A DNA stretch of 40,405 nt from Rubripirellula obstinata (GTDB lineage Bacteria > Planctomycetota > Planctomycetia > Pirellulales > Pirellulaceae), in NCBI RefSeq assembly GCF_001642955.1, contig NZ_LWSK01000052.1:1-40405 (forward strand), written 5' to 3'. Every line of letters starts with the position of its first letter. Position 1 is the stretch's first letter. The notes beneath the pieces were generated by a model. The model saw nothing but the letters and a program-made list of their open reading frames with translations. It was not told where the DNA came from and ran no database searches. The translations under genes and the position numbers were made by a program. Shown in pieces: positions 8,393 through 18,249 of the stretch.

Positions 8393-11300
8393 TCAATTCC
8401 CAAACCCGCTACGGAAGGCGGCGAAGTCGGTCAGGCCGATGTTGCCGTCGCGGTCGGCGTCCAAGCCGCTGTTGAAACCATTGTTCAGATCCTGAGCGTC
8501 AAAATCGAGCCCAAACGTTGCGCGGAACGCTGCGAAGTCTGCTAGGCCGACTTGGTCGCTGGCGTCGTCGTCGCCGTACTTGCGGAAGAAACTGTCGATA
8601 AGCGTCTCGCTTTTGGCGCGGTAACGCAATTCATAGTTGCCATTAGCCAACGTCGGCAAGACACTGGGATTGGTTCCCGAGATCACGGAAGGCCCACCGG
8701 TAAACGTCAACGTTGCAAGCGTTGAACCGTCGCTAACGACTTGCGACACCGCGATGCCAGTGACCAGTTGATTGGTGGTCGTGTTACGCAATTCAAAGTC
8801 AGTGGGCAGAACCTCAGCGATCCCTTCAAACAGAACTTCGATCGATGTCAGTTCTGACCGGCTAGATCGAGTATCGTTGATCGTAACGGAGTCATTGCCA
8901 ATCGATGCGCCAATCGTGACCGCATAGTCTTCCACCTCACCATCAGCGGCTAAGCCAGTTGGGCTTAGCCCACCAGCACTGCTGACGCGTACCCGAGCGA
9001 ACGTGGCACCGGTCGTCGCGTCCGGGGGAGCGTTGTAGTTGAGTGTCTGTAGTCCGCTGCTAACCGAAACGCTATCAAGAATCTGTTCGTCCTCGTCCCA
9101 CATCCCGTCTTGATCGAAATCAATCCAAGCATCGACCAAGGCGTCATCTGCATTTTGCAGTTCAATATTGATTCCGGCTTGTTCGCCCGGCACAATACCG
9201 CCAAAAAACACCCCGTCTTCATCACTGCCGTCGCCATCGGCGTTCGGGCTGGGTTGCCCGTCAATTTCGGCATCACGGGTGTTGCCAAGACGTGGGCCAA
9301 CGGCAATGTGCCGCGCGCCGTCCTGAGCAACCAATGTCGGGAACCCTTCCAACGTCGCTGTTTGGAATACGATATCGCTGTCGGTCCCCAGACGTTCACC
9401 GGCCACGAATCGATCGCTTGCTCCGAACGCTGAAACCCAGCGTCCAGAGCTACTCGCAGCAATGCTAAAGCCATCGTGGACTTGTGTGCTTAGGCTCAGC
9501 GGTGCGGGAATCGACCAAGACTGCCCATTGTCGCTGGAAATAGCAAACCAAACGCGGTCGCCAGCAGCGAAGCCAAGCACGTCATTGGATGTCCATGTCG
9601 CGATCCAATTGCCTAAGCCATCGGCAGTCACTAATCCGGTCCTTTCGTCGGATTGGTCATTGACTGTTCGATATTGCGGCGTGCCGGAACCGTCATTTAG
9701 GAACGTGAAATTGTAGGAGTCAAAAGAATGCGGATCGGACCAAGTGAGGCCACCATCGGCCGATGACGAAGCCATGATCGATGCATCAGACGAAGAAAAA
9801 TCATACGCCGACCATGCGACGATTGCGTTTCCTTGTTCGTCCAACGTGAGCCGGACGCCCTGATCGTCTACGTTGGTATCGCTTAAAGCTAGGTCGCTGA
9901 GCGGTTGTGGTGCCGACCAAGTTTGGCCATTATCCACCGAACGAGAAATGATGACATCTTGGTCGGTGCCAATCGTGCCGCCGAGATCATTGTTGGTGGA
10001 ACCGACCAAGATCCAATCGCCACCAGGGTGAATCTCGAGCATGTAATCGCCCGCAACTAGCCCATAAGTATATGCCTGGTCCACGTTGAGAATTTCAGGC
10101 GCACCCCAAGTCTGACCATTGTCTGAAGAACGCGAAATCACAGCTTGCGTGTAAGGTGGAACAATAGTGGAAGACCGCGAATCCCAAAGAGCAACCCAGT
10201 TGTTTTCGCCATTGGGCAATATCTGATAAAGAGAGTCATCGCGAGTGTAACCATCTTCCTGCGAGTTGATTGGCGTAGGTGAAGACCAAGTTTGTCCTCC
10301 GTCGACCGAGCGAGCAGACATTACATCGACATCGTAAGCACCGCCGCCACTCTCGACCTTGACGGAAGTCCAAGTCGCCATCCACTGATCCCGGCCGAGG
10401 TAATTGACTCGGACATCGCCGTCAGCGCTTACGCGCGAAGTAGCACTGGCATCAAGCAGTTGCGGCGTAGACCATGTCTGTCCATCATCACTTGACCGAG
10501 CAAAGTAGATGTCCCAGTCGAAATAATCTGGGCCGACGGGGGTGTCGTTGGATGACGACCAAGTTGCCACCCAATTACCCTGATCGTCGGTCGCCACTGA
10601 AGGATATCCTTCATCGTTCGAATCATAAGGTGAAGTTGGACTCAGAGCCTTAGCATTGGACCAAAACATAGGTGTCGAAACCGGAGCGTCTCCGAAATCA
10701 AGAACCAAGTCGTCCGACGATTCAATCTCGATTGCGTTGGAGAACTCAGAAGTGTTGCCAGCCGAATCTGTGATAGTGGCTGAAAGATACGCGGCTTGAT
10801 CAGGCAGGGCGGCAAAACTTCGCACATGGACGGACTTGCCCGCATTCGCTTGACCGATCGTAACTGCACCTAGGAAGCCCTGACCTTCACCACGGCCCGA
10901 AGGATCTTGCTGTTCGCTCCAGAAGAATTCAACACGAAAACCGTTGCCAGCAGCGGTGTCCAGTTCAAAAACGACATCCGTCGTTGAACTAGTGACGACT
11001 GCCCGCTGAATCGTTGGATGATTCTGTAATCCGTTTGGTCCCGTATCACTATCGCCAAGATCATTGACATTCGCGCCAGCCGGACTGAGGTCAATTCCAA
11101 GCGAACCGTTTTGAAAAATGGCGTTACCAAGAATCGAGTTACCCATTCCAGAGACAACGCCGACACCCGCAGCCCCGTTGAAGGCGATGATGTTACCTGT
11201 GCCAGGTTCAATGGAGCCAACAAAGTTATCGGACGCTCCTGCAGTAAGAAGAACCCCTGTGATTCCGTTGGGAATGGCGCTGGTTCCCACTGCATCCGTT

Positions 11301-13804
11301 CCAACTTTATTTCCAGCGATGACGTTGAAGTCTGTTTGGACAAAAATCCCAAATCCCCCATGTCCACTGATGAGGTTTCCTTCCACTTCATCGGCAATGC
11401 CGTCGCCGTTAGTCCCAATGCGATTGCCGTTGGAACCGGGTTGAATAAAAATTCCCGTCGATGCTGGCGTAGCCGCAGCGTCGCCAGCAAGATTCGTCCC
11501 GATGTAGTTCGATTCGATAACATTGTTGCCTTGAGCCAACCCAATGCCCAATCCAGGCATTCGATTGATTGCAAAACCACGGATGACCGAATCAGTTGCG
11601 TACACAAAGAAACCATCACCTTGGTCAAGGCTTGCGCCACTGATTTCGATCATCGGTGTGCCATTCCATCCAGTTTGCGTGGTGGCATCTAAAGAAACTG
11701 AATCGGTAATCATCGGTAGTTGCCATTGCAGCGGTATCGAATGAGGTCCACTGCCTGGAATGTCGAAGCGAATTCGATCGCGTCCGACCGTCTCATTTGC
11801 GTCAAGCATTGCTTGGCGAAGAGATCCAGCGCCATCGTCCAACGAGTTGGTGACAACGAACTGCGAGACCGTCGACAGCGCTTCGACCGCATCGATGTCC
11901 GCGCCCACCGTGGTTCCGCCAGTGCCTCCATTGTTCGGATCGTCCACTAACTGAATGGCATCGAATTGCAGTATTCCTTCGGCGAAACCGGGAAAGACTT
12001 GATCAATGTCAAGCTCGGCGATCCCGCCCGCGGCGATGCCCAGTTCAAAAAAGCCATCGCCATTGGTGTCCAGTGCTGGATCCAACAGCGTCAACGTGTC
12101 ACCAGTGGGACGAACCGCGACGAATGTCCGTTCGACAAATTGACCGATTTCGTGAATCCTCAAATCAGGGTCGCTTTGACCCGAGTTGGTCAGCAGGTTG
12201 TCATCGAATTGCAGTTCGACCAATCCACCACTGCCCAGTGCCAGTGTTCCCGGATCCGAAACGCCGCCACCTACCGGGAAATCAGGGGCACCGAGTGCCG
12301 CCGTATCGATGATCGCATTGGGTTCCGTTGGCGCGGGGCCGCCGCCAAACAGCGGGTCGTACCGGATGACAGAGTCGGCGAACGGTCGGGACACTTCTGT
12401 CTTGATCGAATCAAGCAGTCCGCTAAGTTCCAAAGTCGCCCGTCCGCCAGTGGCCTCGTAGAAGTTGAACGAAGAAATCCCATTGTCGCCGTTGACTTCA
12501 AACTCGTACGCTTGGCGGTCAAAGTCGACCCATTCATTTGGTGACAGCGGATCGGGTGTGATAACAATGTACGCAGCTTTAAAGTTCTTCTGCGAATTCA
12601 AATGGTTTGGCACTCGTTCGCCATCGATCGCAATGATGTCTTCGATCGACATGTTTGTGATCGCATCGGCAGTGAACGTTGTCGTGCCGTTTGAGTAGGT
12701 GCTGTTGGAAACGCCAGTGGCAATTTGAAGATCGGGAACTTCGGCGGCCGGTATCAGCCCCATCAGATAGAGTTCGATGGGACTGTAAGGAAGGGAATTC
12801 CCACCGTTGGCAATCGTGCCGAAGCCGTCCGCCTGATAAGTTCCGTCGCCCAAATCCACGAGCGTCGAACTGTCCCAGCCGCCGAGTTGTCCATTGGCGC
12901 TTGAGTATCCCCAATGTCTGCTTACGGCAGTGGGTACTGAATCAAGGAACATTCCCCATCGGTGCGCAATCTCGTGTAAGCTTGGACCACCACGTAGCGT
13001 GGTTGGGGACGATAAGTGAATGGCGCTTTGTAAGTTGCCGTTCGACCCAAAGCTGTTCGTGTAGTCGTACAGACTGGTTCCAGTTCCCGTCACATCGTTT
13101 TGCACGCCAAAATTGATCCCGCTATAGCTGGCGGACGAAGATTGGTCGTTTGTAAAGATCAGGAAGTCAAAGTCGTCTTGCACCTGTTCATAAAACTGCC
13201 CCGTCAATTCCTGCATTTGATTCCATGTCATTCCGTCCGAAACTTGGTCGTAGAGTTCTTGGCTTACTTGAAGTGAAGCAACCCGCTGCGAACCAAGAAC
13301 AGTGAGGGTGGAGTCAGCCCCAGGGAAGACGGATTGCGCGTCCTGAACGGATGGGTTTGGATCAATCAGGTCGTCGATGCCGTCGCTATCAAAGTCGGTG
13401 TTGTAGACATACTGTCCACTAAAAAAATATAGACCAGAATCCGTTTCGGTCCCTAACTGAACGTAAAACCTCTCGTTTGTTGGAATGCCGGAAACGGTAA
13501 CCGAAGTACTGGTCAAACCACTGTTGTTGTAGATGTCGTAAACGCCAGGGGTGGAGCCGATTCGCAGCCAGTATTCACCTGCCCCCTCTTGGGTCCATTG
13601 GAACGTTGTCGTGGTGTCAGTGACGTATGTCTCCGGCGGTGGAGAAGTCAAAATCGCGGCGGCCAATAAATTCCTGGCCTCTTGTCGCTCAAACGTCAGT
13701 TTTCGCCGTTGGCTGCGCTGGTGATTGCGTTTGCGAGAAACTACCGTTTTACGGTTTCGTCGATCGGTCAACCGTTTGAAAATGTCGATTCGTCGCGTTG
13801 GCAT
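8393..13804 (-). CDS. Giant multidomain secreted protein (HEXXH, beta-helix, BNR, GEVED, dockerin-like)
   Basis: An 1803-residue protein expected outside the cytoplasm. The N-terminus is basic and ends FERQEARNLLAAA (about 38-50), the planctomycete LLAA-type export region. Next come a fibronectin-like segment (about 51-130) and a region with SLHEIAHRWG, an HEXXH zinc-protease motif at 277-281. From about 653 the sequence VVTNSLDDGAGSLRQAM is CSLREA-like and leads into parallel beta-helix repeats (about 690-880). Six sialidase-type Asp-box repeats of the form SxDxGxTWS follow (about 1070-1450). A GEVEDYAVTI motif lies near 1621, and two dockerin-like calcium loops end the protein (DDDASDQVGLADFAAF and DADRDGNIGLTDFAAF). 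It is read divergently from the sigma-kinase pair. An adhesin, a surface hydrolase or both are possible; protease activity is inferred from one motif only. Confidence 0.88.
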   Translation of the reverse strand: MPTRRIDIFKRLTDRRNRKTVVSRKRNHQRSQRRKLTFERQEARNLLAAAILTSPPPETYVTDTTTTFQWTQEGAGEYWLRIGSTPGVYDIYNNSGLTSTSVTVSGIPTNERFYVQLGTETDSGLYFFSGQYVYNTDFDSDGIDDLIDPNPSVQDAQSVFPGADSTLTVLGSQRVASLQVSQELYDQVSDGMTWNQMQELTGQFYEQVQDDFDFLIFTNDQSSSASYSGINFGVQNDVTGTGTSLYDYTNSFGSNGNLQSAIHLSSPTTLRGGPSLHEIAHRWGMFLDSVPTAVSRHWGYSSANGQLGGWDSSTLVDLGDGTYQADGFGTIANGGNSLPYSPIELYLMGLIPAAEVPDLQIATGVSNSTYSNGTTTFTADAITNMSIEDIIAIDGERVPNHLNSQKNFKAAYIVITPDPLSPNEWVDFDRQAYEFEVNGDNGISSFNFYEATGGRATLELSGLLDSIKTEVSRPFADSVIRYDPLFGGGPAPTEPNAIIDTAALGAPDFPVGGGVSDPGTLALGSGGLVELQFDDNLLTNSGQSDPDLRIHEIGQFVERTFVAVRPTGDTLTLLDPALDTNGDGFFELGIAAGGIAELDIDQVFPGFAEGILQFDAIQLVDDPNNGGTGGTTVGADIDAVEALSTVSQFVVTNSLDDGAGSLRQAMLDANETVGRDRIRFDIPGSGPHSIPLQWQLPMITDSVSLDATTQTGWNGTPMIEISGASLDQGDGFFVYATDSVIRGFAINRMPGLGIGLAQGNNVIESNYIGTNLAGDAAATPASTGIFIQPGSNGNRIGTNGDGIADEVEGNLISGHGGFGIFVQTDFNVIAGNKVGTDAVGTSAIPNGITGVLLTAGASDNFVGSIEPGTGNIIAFNGAAGVGVVSGMGNSILGNAIFQNGSLGIDLSPAGANVNDLGDSDTGPNGLQNHPTIQRAVVTSSTTDVVFELDTAAGNGFRVEFFWSEQQDPSGRGEGQGFLGAVTIGQANAGKSVHVRSFAALPDQAAYLSATITDSAGNTSEFSNAIEIESSDDLVLDFGDAPVSTPMFWSNAKALSPTSPYDSNDEGYPSVATDDQGNWVATWSSSNDTPVGPDYFDWDIYFARSSDDGQTWSTPQLLDASATSRVSADGDVRVNYLGRDQWMATWTSVKVESGGGAYDVDVMSARSVDGGQTWSSPTPINSQEDGYTRDDSLYQILPNGENNWVALWDSRSSTIVPPYTQAVISRSSDNGQTWGAPEILNVDQAYTYGLVAGDYMLEIHPGGDWILVGSTNNDLGGTIGTDQDVIISRSVDNGQTWSAPQPLSDLALSDTNVDDQGVRLTLDEQGNAIVAWSAYDFSSSDASIMASSSADGGLTWSDPHSFDSYNFTFLNDGSGTPQYRTVNDQSDERTGLVTADGLGNWIATWTSNDVLGFAAGDRVWFAISSDNGQSWSIPAPLSLSTQVHDGFSIAASSSGRWVSAFGASDRFVAGERLGTDSDIVFQTATLEGFPTLVAQDGARHIAVGPRLGNTRDAEIDGQPSPNADGDGSDEDGVFFGGIVPGEQAGINIELQNADDALVDAWIDFDQDGMWDEDEQILDSVSVSSGLQTLNYNAPPDATTGATFARVRVSSAGGLSPTGLAADGEVEDYAVTIGASIGNDSVTINDTRSSRSELTSIEVLFEGIAEVLPTDFELRNTTTNQLVTGIAVSQVVSDGSTLATLTFTGGPSVISGTNPSVLPTLANGNYELRYRAKSETLIDSFFRKYGDDDASDQVGLADFAAFRATFGLDFDAQDLNNGFNSGLDADRDGNIGLTDFAAFRSGFGN

Positions 13805-14164
13805 GGATAGGCTTTTCTTTGAGGTTATCTACTGAATCGGCTTCGCAGAGGCGAGCCGCATCTTGACCCTCTGAGCAATCACATGCAACACTTTGGAGAC
13901 ATTCTAAATAGCGTTTTTTAACGAAACATTTTCTTTGTGATTTTCGAAAGAATCTTTCCTGATTCGTTCGGCGTTTGGTGTTTTACTCGTAGACCGCGAG
14001 TCGCTCATTTCGTTTCGGCGTGACAGTACACGCGTTTGTGCCAGGGTGACGCACCGGAGCCTGGATGAGTTTGCTTTGCTGTGGTCGCTGACCCAATGCC
14101 ATGGCGTTTCCACTAGAATGACAATCGTGTCTCGATTTCCTCTTGTGCTAGCTTCTATGTCGCT
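13805..14164. promoter_or_regulatory. Divergent intergenic region, giant protein / sigma factor
   Basis: These 360 bases separate two divergent genes and must contain both promoters unless transcription starts further away. The part near 13900-13970 is AT-rich (CGTTTTTTAACG, then GATTTTCGAAAGAATC), which is a plausible promoter zone for the minus-strand gene. No -35/-10 pair could be chosen with confidence. No repeat family member and no further gene were seen. Confidence 0.4.
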
Positions 14165-14758
14165 ATGGATACAAATACGCCTGTGAATCAATCGCCACGA
14201 TCGATAACTTTATTGCTCCACGAAATGGCAACGGGGCAGGGTGATGTGGAGAAACTGTATGAGCGGGTTCGCTTTCAGTTTCATCGAATCGCCGAGAACT
14301 TGATGCGGGGTCGGCCTCCGCATGAGGCTCCGCCAAGTACCGCGATCGCGGACGACATTTTCTTAGACATGATCGATCTTGGTGAGTTTCATTGGGAAAA
14401 CCGTCGGGCGTTTTTTGCCTATGCCGCTACTGCGATGCGGCGACGGATTGCTAACCACTTCCGCGATGCCAACCGAATCAAACGAGGTGGCGACTTCCAA
14501 CAGCAACCGTTGACCGGGAACATTCTTGTCGACGCTCGTTCCGACATCCCCGAGCAAATGGTTGAAGTAAGCGACCTGCTTGATTCGCTACACGAAAAAC
14601 ACCCGCTTGCAATCGAGGCGCTGGACCACTGGGCGTTCGGCAATTGGACCTTCGAGGAAATCGCGGGGATGATGGACAAGACCGAGCATCAAGTCGAATA
14701 CTTGGTGCGAATCGGAAAGAAGATTGCGGAAAGGGCGATTCGTGAAGCAAACCACTAG
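14165..14758 (+). CDS. ECF-type RNA polymerase sigma factor (planctomycete kinase-linked group)
   Basis: Sigma-70 family factor of 197 residues with regions 2 and 4. Region 2 includes ADDIFLDMIDLGEFHWENRRAFFAYAATAMRRRIANHFRD, with the AYAATAMRRRIANHFRD helix typical of the planctomycete TIGR02999-like group. Region 4 is the helix-turn-helix NWTFEEIAGMMDKTEHQVEYLVRIGKK. No anti-sigma gene is adjacent. Instead the 3' end overlaps by 17 bases the start of a membrane Ser/Thr kinase gene, so the kinase is the likely controller or signalling partner. Start is the ATG at 14165. Divergent transcription of the giant secreted protein makes that gene an obvious possible target, but this is inference. 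Confidence 0.9.
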   Translation: MDTNTPVNQSPRSITLLLHEMATGQGDVEKLYERVRFQFHRIAENLMRGRPPHEAPPSTAIADDIFLDMIDLGEFHWENRRAFFAYAATAMRRRIANHFRDANRIKRGGDFQQQPLTGNILVDARSDIPEQMVEVSDLLDSLHEKHPLAIEALDHWAFGNWTFEEIAGMMDKTEHQVEYLVRIGKKIAERAIREANH

Positions 14759-17700
14759 CAACGAAAAGCGTGACTTGCAGATCGCTGAATTCTTAGAGCG
14801 TGCCGAAGGAGTTCCGAAAGTCGAGCAAATTAGACTCGCTAACGAAGTGTTCCCCCAGGATTCGGATGCCCGGTCGTTGGTGTTGGATGTTCTGAACACG
14901 CATTCGGGAAACCAATCCCTGATCGAAGTCTGGGACGTCGTTCGATCGAAGTCCGGTTCCAGCAAGGTCGTCGACAAAACGACGGTTGCAAGCTTTTCCA
15001 CCGACAAAGACACAACACGAATTCGCACTGGATCACTGCCAACGATCCCCGGTCACAGACTCGGCAAGGTCATTGGTCGCGGCGGGATGGGGATCGTGGT
15101 CGAGGCATTTGATGAAGGTTTGCAAATCGATGTCGCGATCAAGCTGATTCGTGACAAGCTGATGGAAACCGATTCGGCTCGCCTGCGTTTCTTGAATGAA
15201 GCTCGCGCGGTCGCGAAACTAAGGCACACCAACATTGTCGGAGTGGTGCGTGAAGGTGAAACGGCTGATGGGACACTGTGGTTCTCGATGGAACGCATCA
15301 TCGGCACGCCGCTCAACGAAATCATTGCCGGTGGCGTGCTTCCGATCAAACAAGCAGTATCGATAGCGCGCGGGATCTCGGCAGGGCTAGCATTTGCGCA
15401 CGAGAAAAACATCCTGCATCGTGACATCAAGCCCAGCAACATCATCGTCGATCGTGAAGGTCTCGCGAAAGTGGTTGACTTTGGTTTAGCAAAGGATATT
15501 CAGGCCAACCACCAATACACGCTTGAGGGCAGCGCCGTCGGCACGCCCGCCTACATGTCGCCCGAGCAAATTTCGAAGGAATTCGGCGAGGTGTCTGCGG
15601 CGACGGACGTTTACGCAATTGGTGGCGTGCTTTACGCGATGCTGACAGGCGGTCCACCGTTTGAATTTGACGAGGATCTAAAGCTGCTTGATGCGGTAGT
15701 CAAAAAGCCCCCGGAACCTGTCAACGCGATTCGTCGATCCGTCCCCAAAGACCTTAACAGCATTTGCCTAAAGTGCTTGGAAAAGAACCCCAGCCAGCGA
15801 TATCAGAGTGCCGAAGCCTTGGTCGCCGATCTTGATCGGTTCGCCAGCGGGATCCCCGTGACTGCCCATCCGATTGGTCCAGCAACTCGCAGTTACCGAT
15901 GGGCCAAACGGAATCCGATCGCCGTGGCCGTGCTCGGTGCGCTATCGATACTGCTGTTTGCGGCCGCGTATTTCTGGAATCAGTCGAACCAAAATGCTGA
16001 GATTGCCGGTGCTCGTGCAGCGACGCTTCAGGAGCAAAAGCAAGAGATCAACAACAAGGCTGCTGCACTGGTAGAAGCCAACGAGTTGATGCAGCAGCAG
16101 CTCTACGGAGCCGACGTCCGCGACGCAGCAAGTTATCTAGAAGATGGTCGTTTCAAGGTCGCCTTTGAAAAGACGATGGAACTGATTCCCGAGCCGGGTG
16201 AAAAAGACCGTCGCGGGATTGAATGGAGAATGCTGTGGAACCGCATCGTCGGCCCCTATCGGATGCACTACGCCTGTGGTTCTTGGTTTGGAGATCCTTT
16301 TCAACACTTTTCACTTTCTCATGACAATCAAACGCTGGTGTTCGCAGACACGGACGTCGCATTTTTCTGGGACTATTCCATTGGGGAATTGAAGCGGACC
16401 GTTCGCGACATCAGGACCCCTCGCTACCTTGCAGACGGGAAAACGATTGCCTTTGCTCGATCCGGGGAGCTTTGGCTGGGCGATGCTGAAACACTGGAAC
16501 CAAGGCTCAAAGTGAAGATTGGCGGAAATGTCAACGAGATCATCTCGGATCACGACGGGAAACACTTTGTTGTGCTCTTTGAGGACGATGAGAACTTCCA
16601 TCACTTTGAAGTTCGCTCATCCGAAGATGGATCACTTCTCTATTCGGGAGCCAAGTCAGAGGCGAGACATCGAAAAGCCAAGTTCTCACCCGATGGAAAT
16701 CTGCTAGCGATCGCATGCAATGATCGCTTCGTTCGAGTCATTGATTTGAAAACTGAAGAAGTCAAGGAGCTAAAGAACGGCTACATTCCAATCGGCCTCG
16801 ATTTTTCGCCCAACGGAAAATACCTTATTGCCTGTCCGCTGGGCTACGTTGCCAAGATTTGGCGGACCGATAGCTGGGAAATCGAGTCTGAACTGAAGGG
16901 AAACGATAAAGCATGGAGGATGGCAAGGTTCACACCCAGTGGCGACAAGCTCATCTTGGCTGGTTTCGACGGTCGGATTTGGGAGTATCGCGTGAGCGAC
17001 TGGAGATTGCTTGGTAAGCACTCCGCAGGATTGACCGTATGGTGGGGCGACATTTCACCATCAGGCAATCATCTGGTTCTTGGTGGGGCTACTGGAAAAC
17101 GGAATTCGCAAGAAGGCTATTCCAGTGGCGGTGGAAACGGAATTCGCGTCTTTCATTTGGACAGAGACTTCGAGCAAGGGCTTCGTTGGGAAGACTGGGG
17201 AACGAACCTTGCGATGGGATCCCCGGACGACTGGACGCCGGCCCATTCGACTGAACACCTTGGCAATAAGATCGCCAGCGTCGCGGGGGACTCAAAATCA
17301 TTGCTACTCTTCGATACCAATCTCGGTGAATCGAACGACCCGCGAACGTTCGATTTTAAGGATATCGTTGTCGAGCAATTGCAGACCTTTGGCAGTGGAC
17401 GCTACTCTGCCGTTGTGCCAACCCATGGTGGACTTGGTTACGTGGATTGGACTGACCAGAGCCTGCACTGGATCGATGAAGTCCAGCGAGTGTTGTTGCT
17501 CTATCGTGACAACCAAAGCCCTCAAGAACTGTGGATTGTTGCGGATCAGGGGCTGGCTAAGTTCACACCGGGGCAGTCATCTGGGTTGCTTTGGTTCGAC
17601 CTGCCCTTTGCCCCGACGGTGTTGCGTCGTTTCAACGGCATCACCTATCTGGCGGGTGGATCGCAACTTGCGGTGCTCGACGAATCAATGAAATTGAAAT

Positions 17701-18176
17701 GGCAGTTGCAACTTTCCGAGGGGAACATCACGCAAATGGAAGTGATCGATCCGCTTCATGTGGTCTATTCAATTGGTGGTGACGAGGTTTTCAAGCAGAG
17801 TGTTGACCCATTGCGGAAGCCTAACCCTGATCCTCAACCCTGGATGGTCCTGCCCGGTGTTCCTAGCGTGATGCGGGTGTTCAACGATGGCAAGAGAATG
17901 ATCGTCCAGTGCCGCCCAAACATCATCGAAGTTATCGACACCCAAACGCGGCGCACGCTTTTGGAGGCTCCCACGAACGTATTGGACGACATTCAAGTGT
18001 CCCCATGGAGCGATTGGCTGACATGTTCCGGTTACCATATCAAGCAGTTCCGTGCGAAAACGGATGCCGATGTTCTGGAGTCATTGAGGCAGATGGCGGA
18101 AGCCGATCCAGGCAGTCAATGGCTTGTCAGCATGGCAACGGACCGGCTGGTCGCTTTGATTGAGGCGGATGATTAG
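14742..18176 (+). CDS. Transmembrane Ser/Thr protein kinase with propeller-like C-terminal domain
   Basis: Hanks-type kinase of 1144 residues. Kinase motifs: glycine loop GRGGMG (about 112-117), catalytic lysine VAIK (134), catalytic loop HRDIKPSN (about 226-233), DFG (246-248) and MSPEQ in place of APE. A single membrane helix, NPIAVAVLGALSILLFAAAY, lies at about 392-412, followed by a coiled-coil-like stretch (ATLQEQKQEINNKAAALVEA) and a long region with WD40-like or propeller repeats (SPDGNLLAIACNDRFVRVID, SPNGKYLIACPL, SPSGNHLVLGG). The propeller would face outside the cytoplasmic membrane if the kinase is inside. The GTG start at 14742 lies inside the sigma gene and has GGAAAGGG 6 bases upstream; a TTG at 14724 is the alternative. 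Overlap with the sigma gene implies coupled synthesis. Confidence 0.93.
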   Translation: MKQTTSNEKRDLQIAEFLERAEGVPKVEQIRLANEVFPQDSDARSLVLDVLNTHSGNQSLIEVWDVVRSKSGSSKVVDKTTVASFSTDKDTTRIRTGSLPTIPGHRLGKVIGRGGMGIVVEAFDEGLQIDVAIKLIRDKLMETDSARLRFLNEARAVAKLRHTNIVGVVREGETADGTLWFSMERIIGTPLNEIIAGGVLPIKQAVSIARGISAGLAFAHEKNILHRDIKPSNIIVDREGLAKVVDFGLAKDIQANHQYTLEGSAVGTPAYMSPEQISKEFGEVSAATDVYAIGGVLYAMLTGGPPFEFDEDLKLLDAVVKKPPEPVNAIRRSVPKDLNSICLKCLEKNPSQRYQSAEALVADLDRFASGIPVTAHPIGPATRSYRWAKRNPIAVAVLGALSILLFAAAYFWNQSNQNAEIAGARAATLQEQKQEINNKAAALVEANELMQQQLYGADVRDAASYLEDGRFKVAFEKTMELIPEPGEKDRRGIEWRMLWNRIVGPYRMHYACGSWFGDPFQHFSLSHDNQTLVFADTDVAFFWDYSIGELKRTVRDIRTPRYLADGKTIAFARSGELWLGDAETLEPRLKVKIGGNVNEIISDHDGKHFVVLFEDDENFHHFEVRSSEDGSLLYSGAKSEARHRKAKFSPDGNLLAIACNDRFVRVIDLKTEEVKELKNGYIPIGLDFSPNGKYLIACPLGYVAKIWRTDSWEIESELKGNDKAWRMARFTPSGDKLILAGFDGRIWEYRVSDWRLLGKHSAGLTVWWGDISPSGNHLVLGGATGKRNSQEGYSSGGGNGIRVFHLDRDFEQGLRWEDWGTNLAMGSPDDWTPAHSTEHLGNKIASVAGDSKSLLLFDTNLGESNDPRTFDFKDIVVEQLQTFGSGRYSAVVPTHGGLGYVDWTDQSLHWIDEVQRVLLLYRDNQSPQELWIVADQGLAKFTPGQSSGLLWFDLPFAPTVLRRFNGITYLAGGSQLAVLDESMKLKWQLQLSEGNITQMEVIDPLHVVYSIGGDEVFKQSVDPLRKPNPDPQPWMVLPGVPSVMRVFNDGKRMIVQCRPNIIEVIDTQTRRTLLEAPTNVLDDIQVSPWSDWLTCSGYHIKQFRAKTDADVLESLRQMAEADPGSQWLVSMATDRLVALIEADD

Positions 18177-18249
18177 TCACCAAGTGGGTAACTTTCCCTC
18201 CGGGAGAGTCGGACGCGGTTGCGGCCGCAGAGGGTTTCTTCTGAGGAGG

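Noticed and set aside
11111-12544. Several 80-256-codon frames on both strands inside the giant gene
   Set aside because: They lie within the repetitive beta-helix and HEXXH regions of the 1803-residue frame and show no independent starts or family features.
18177-18249. Bidirectional terminator between the kinase and Hint genes
   Set aside because: Only a weak CTCCGGGAG stem without a T-run was seen; too short to call.
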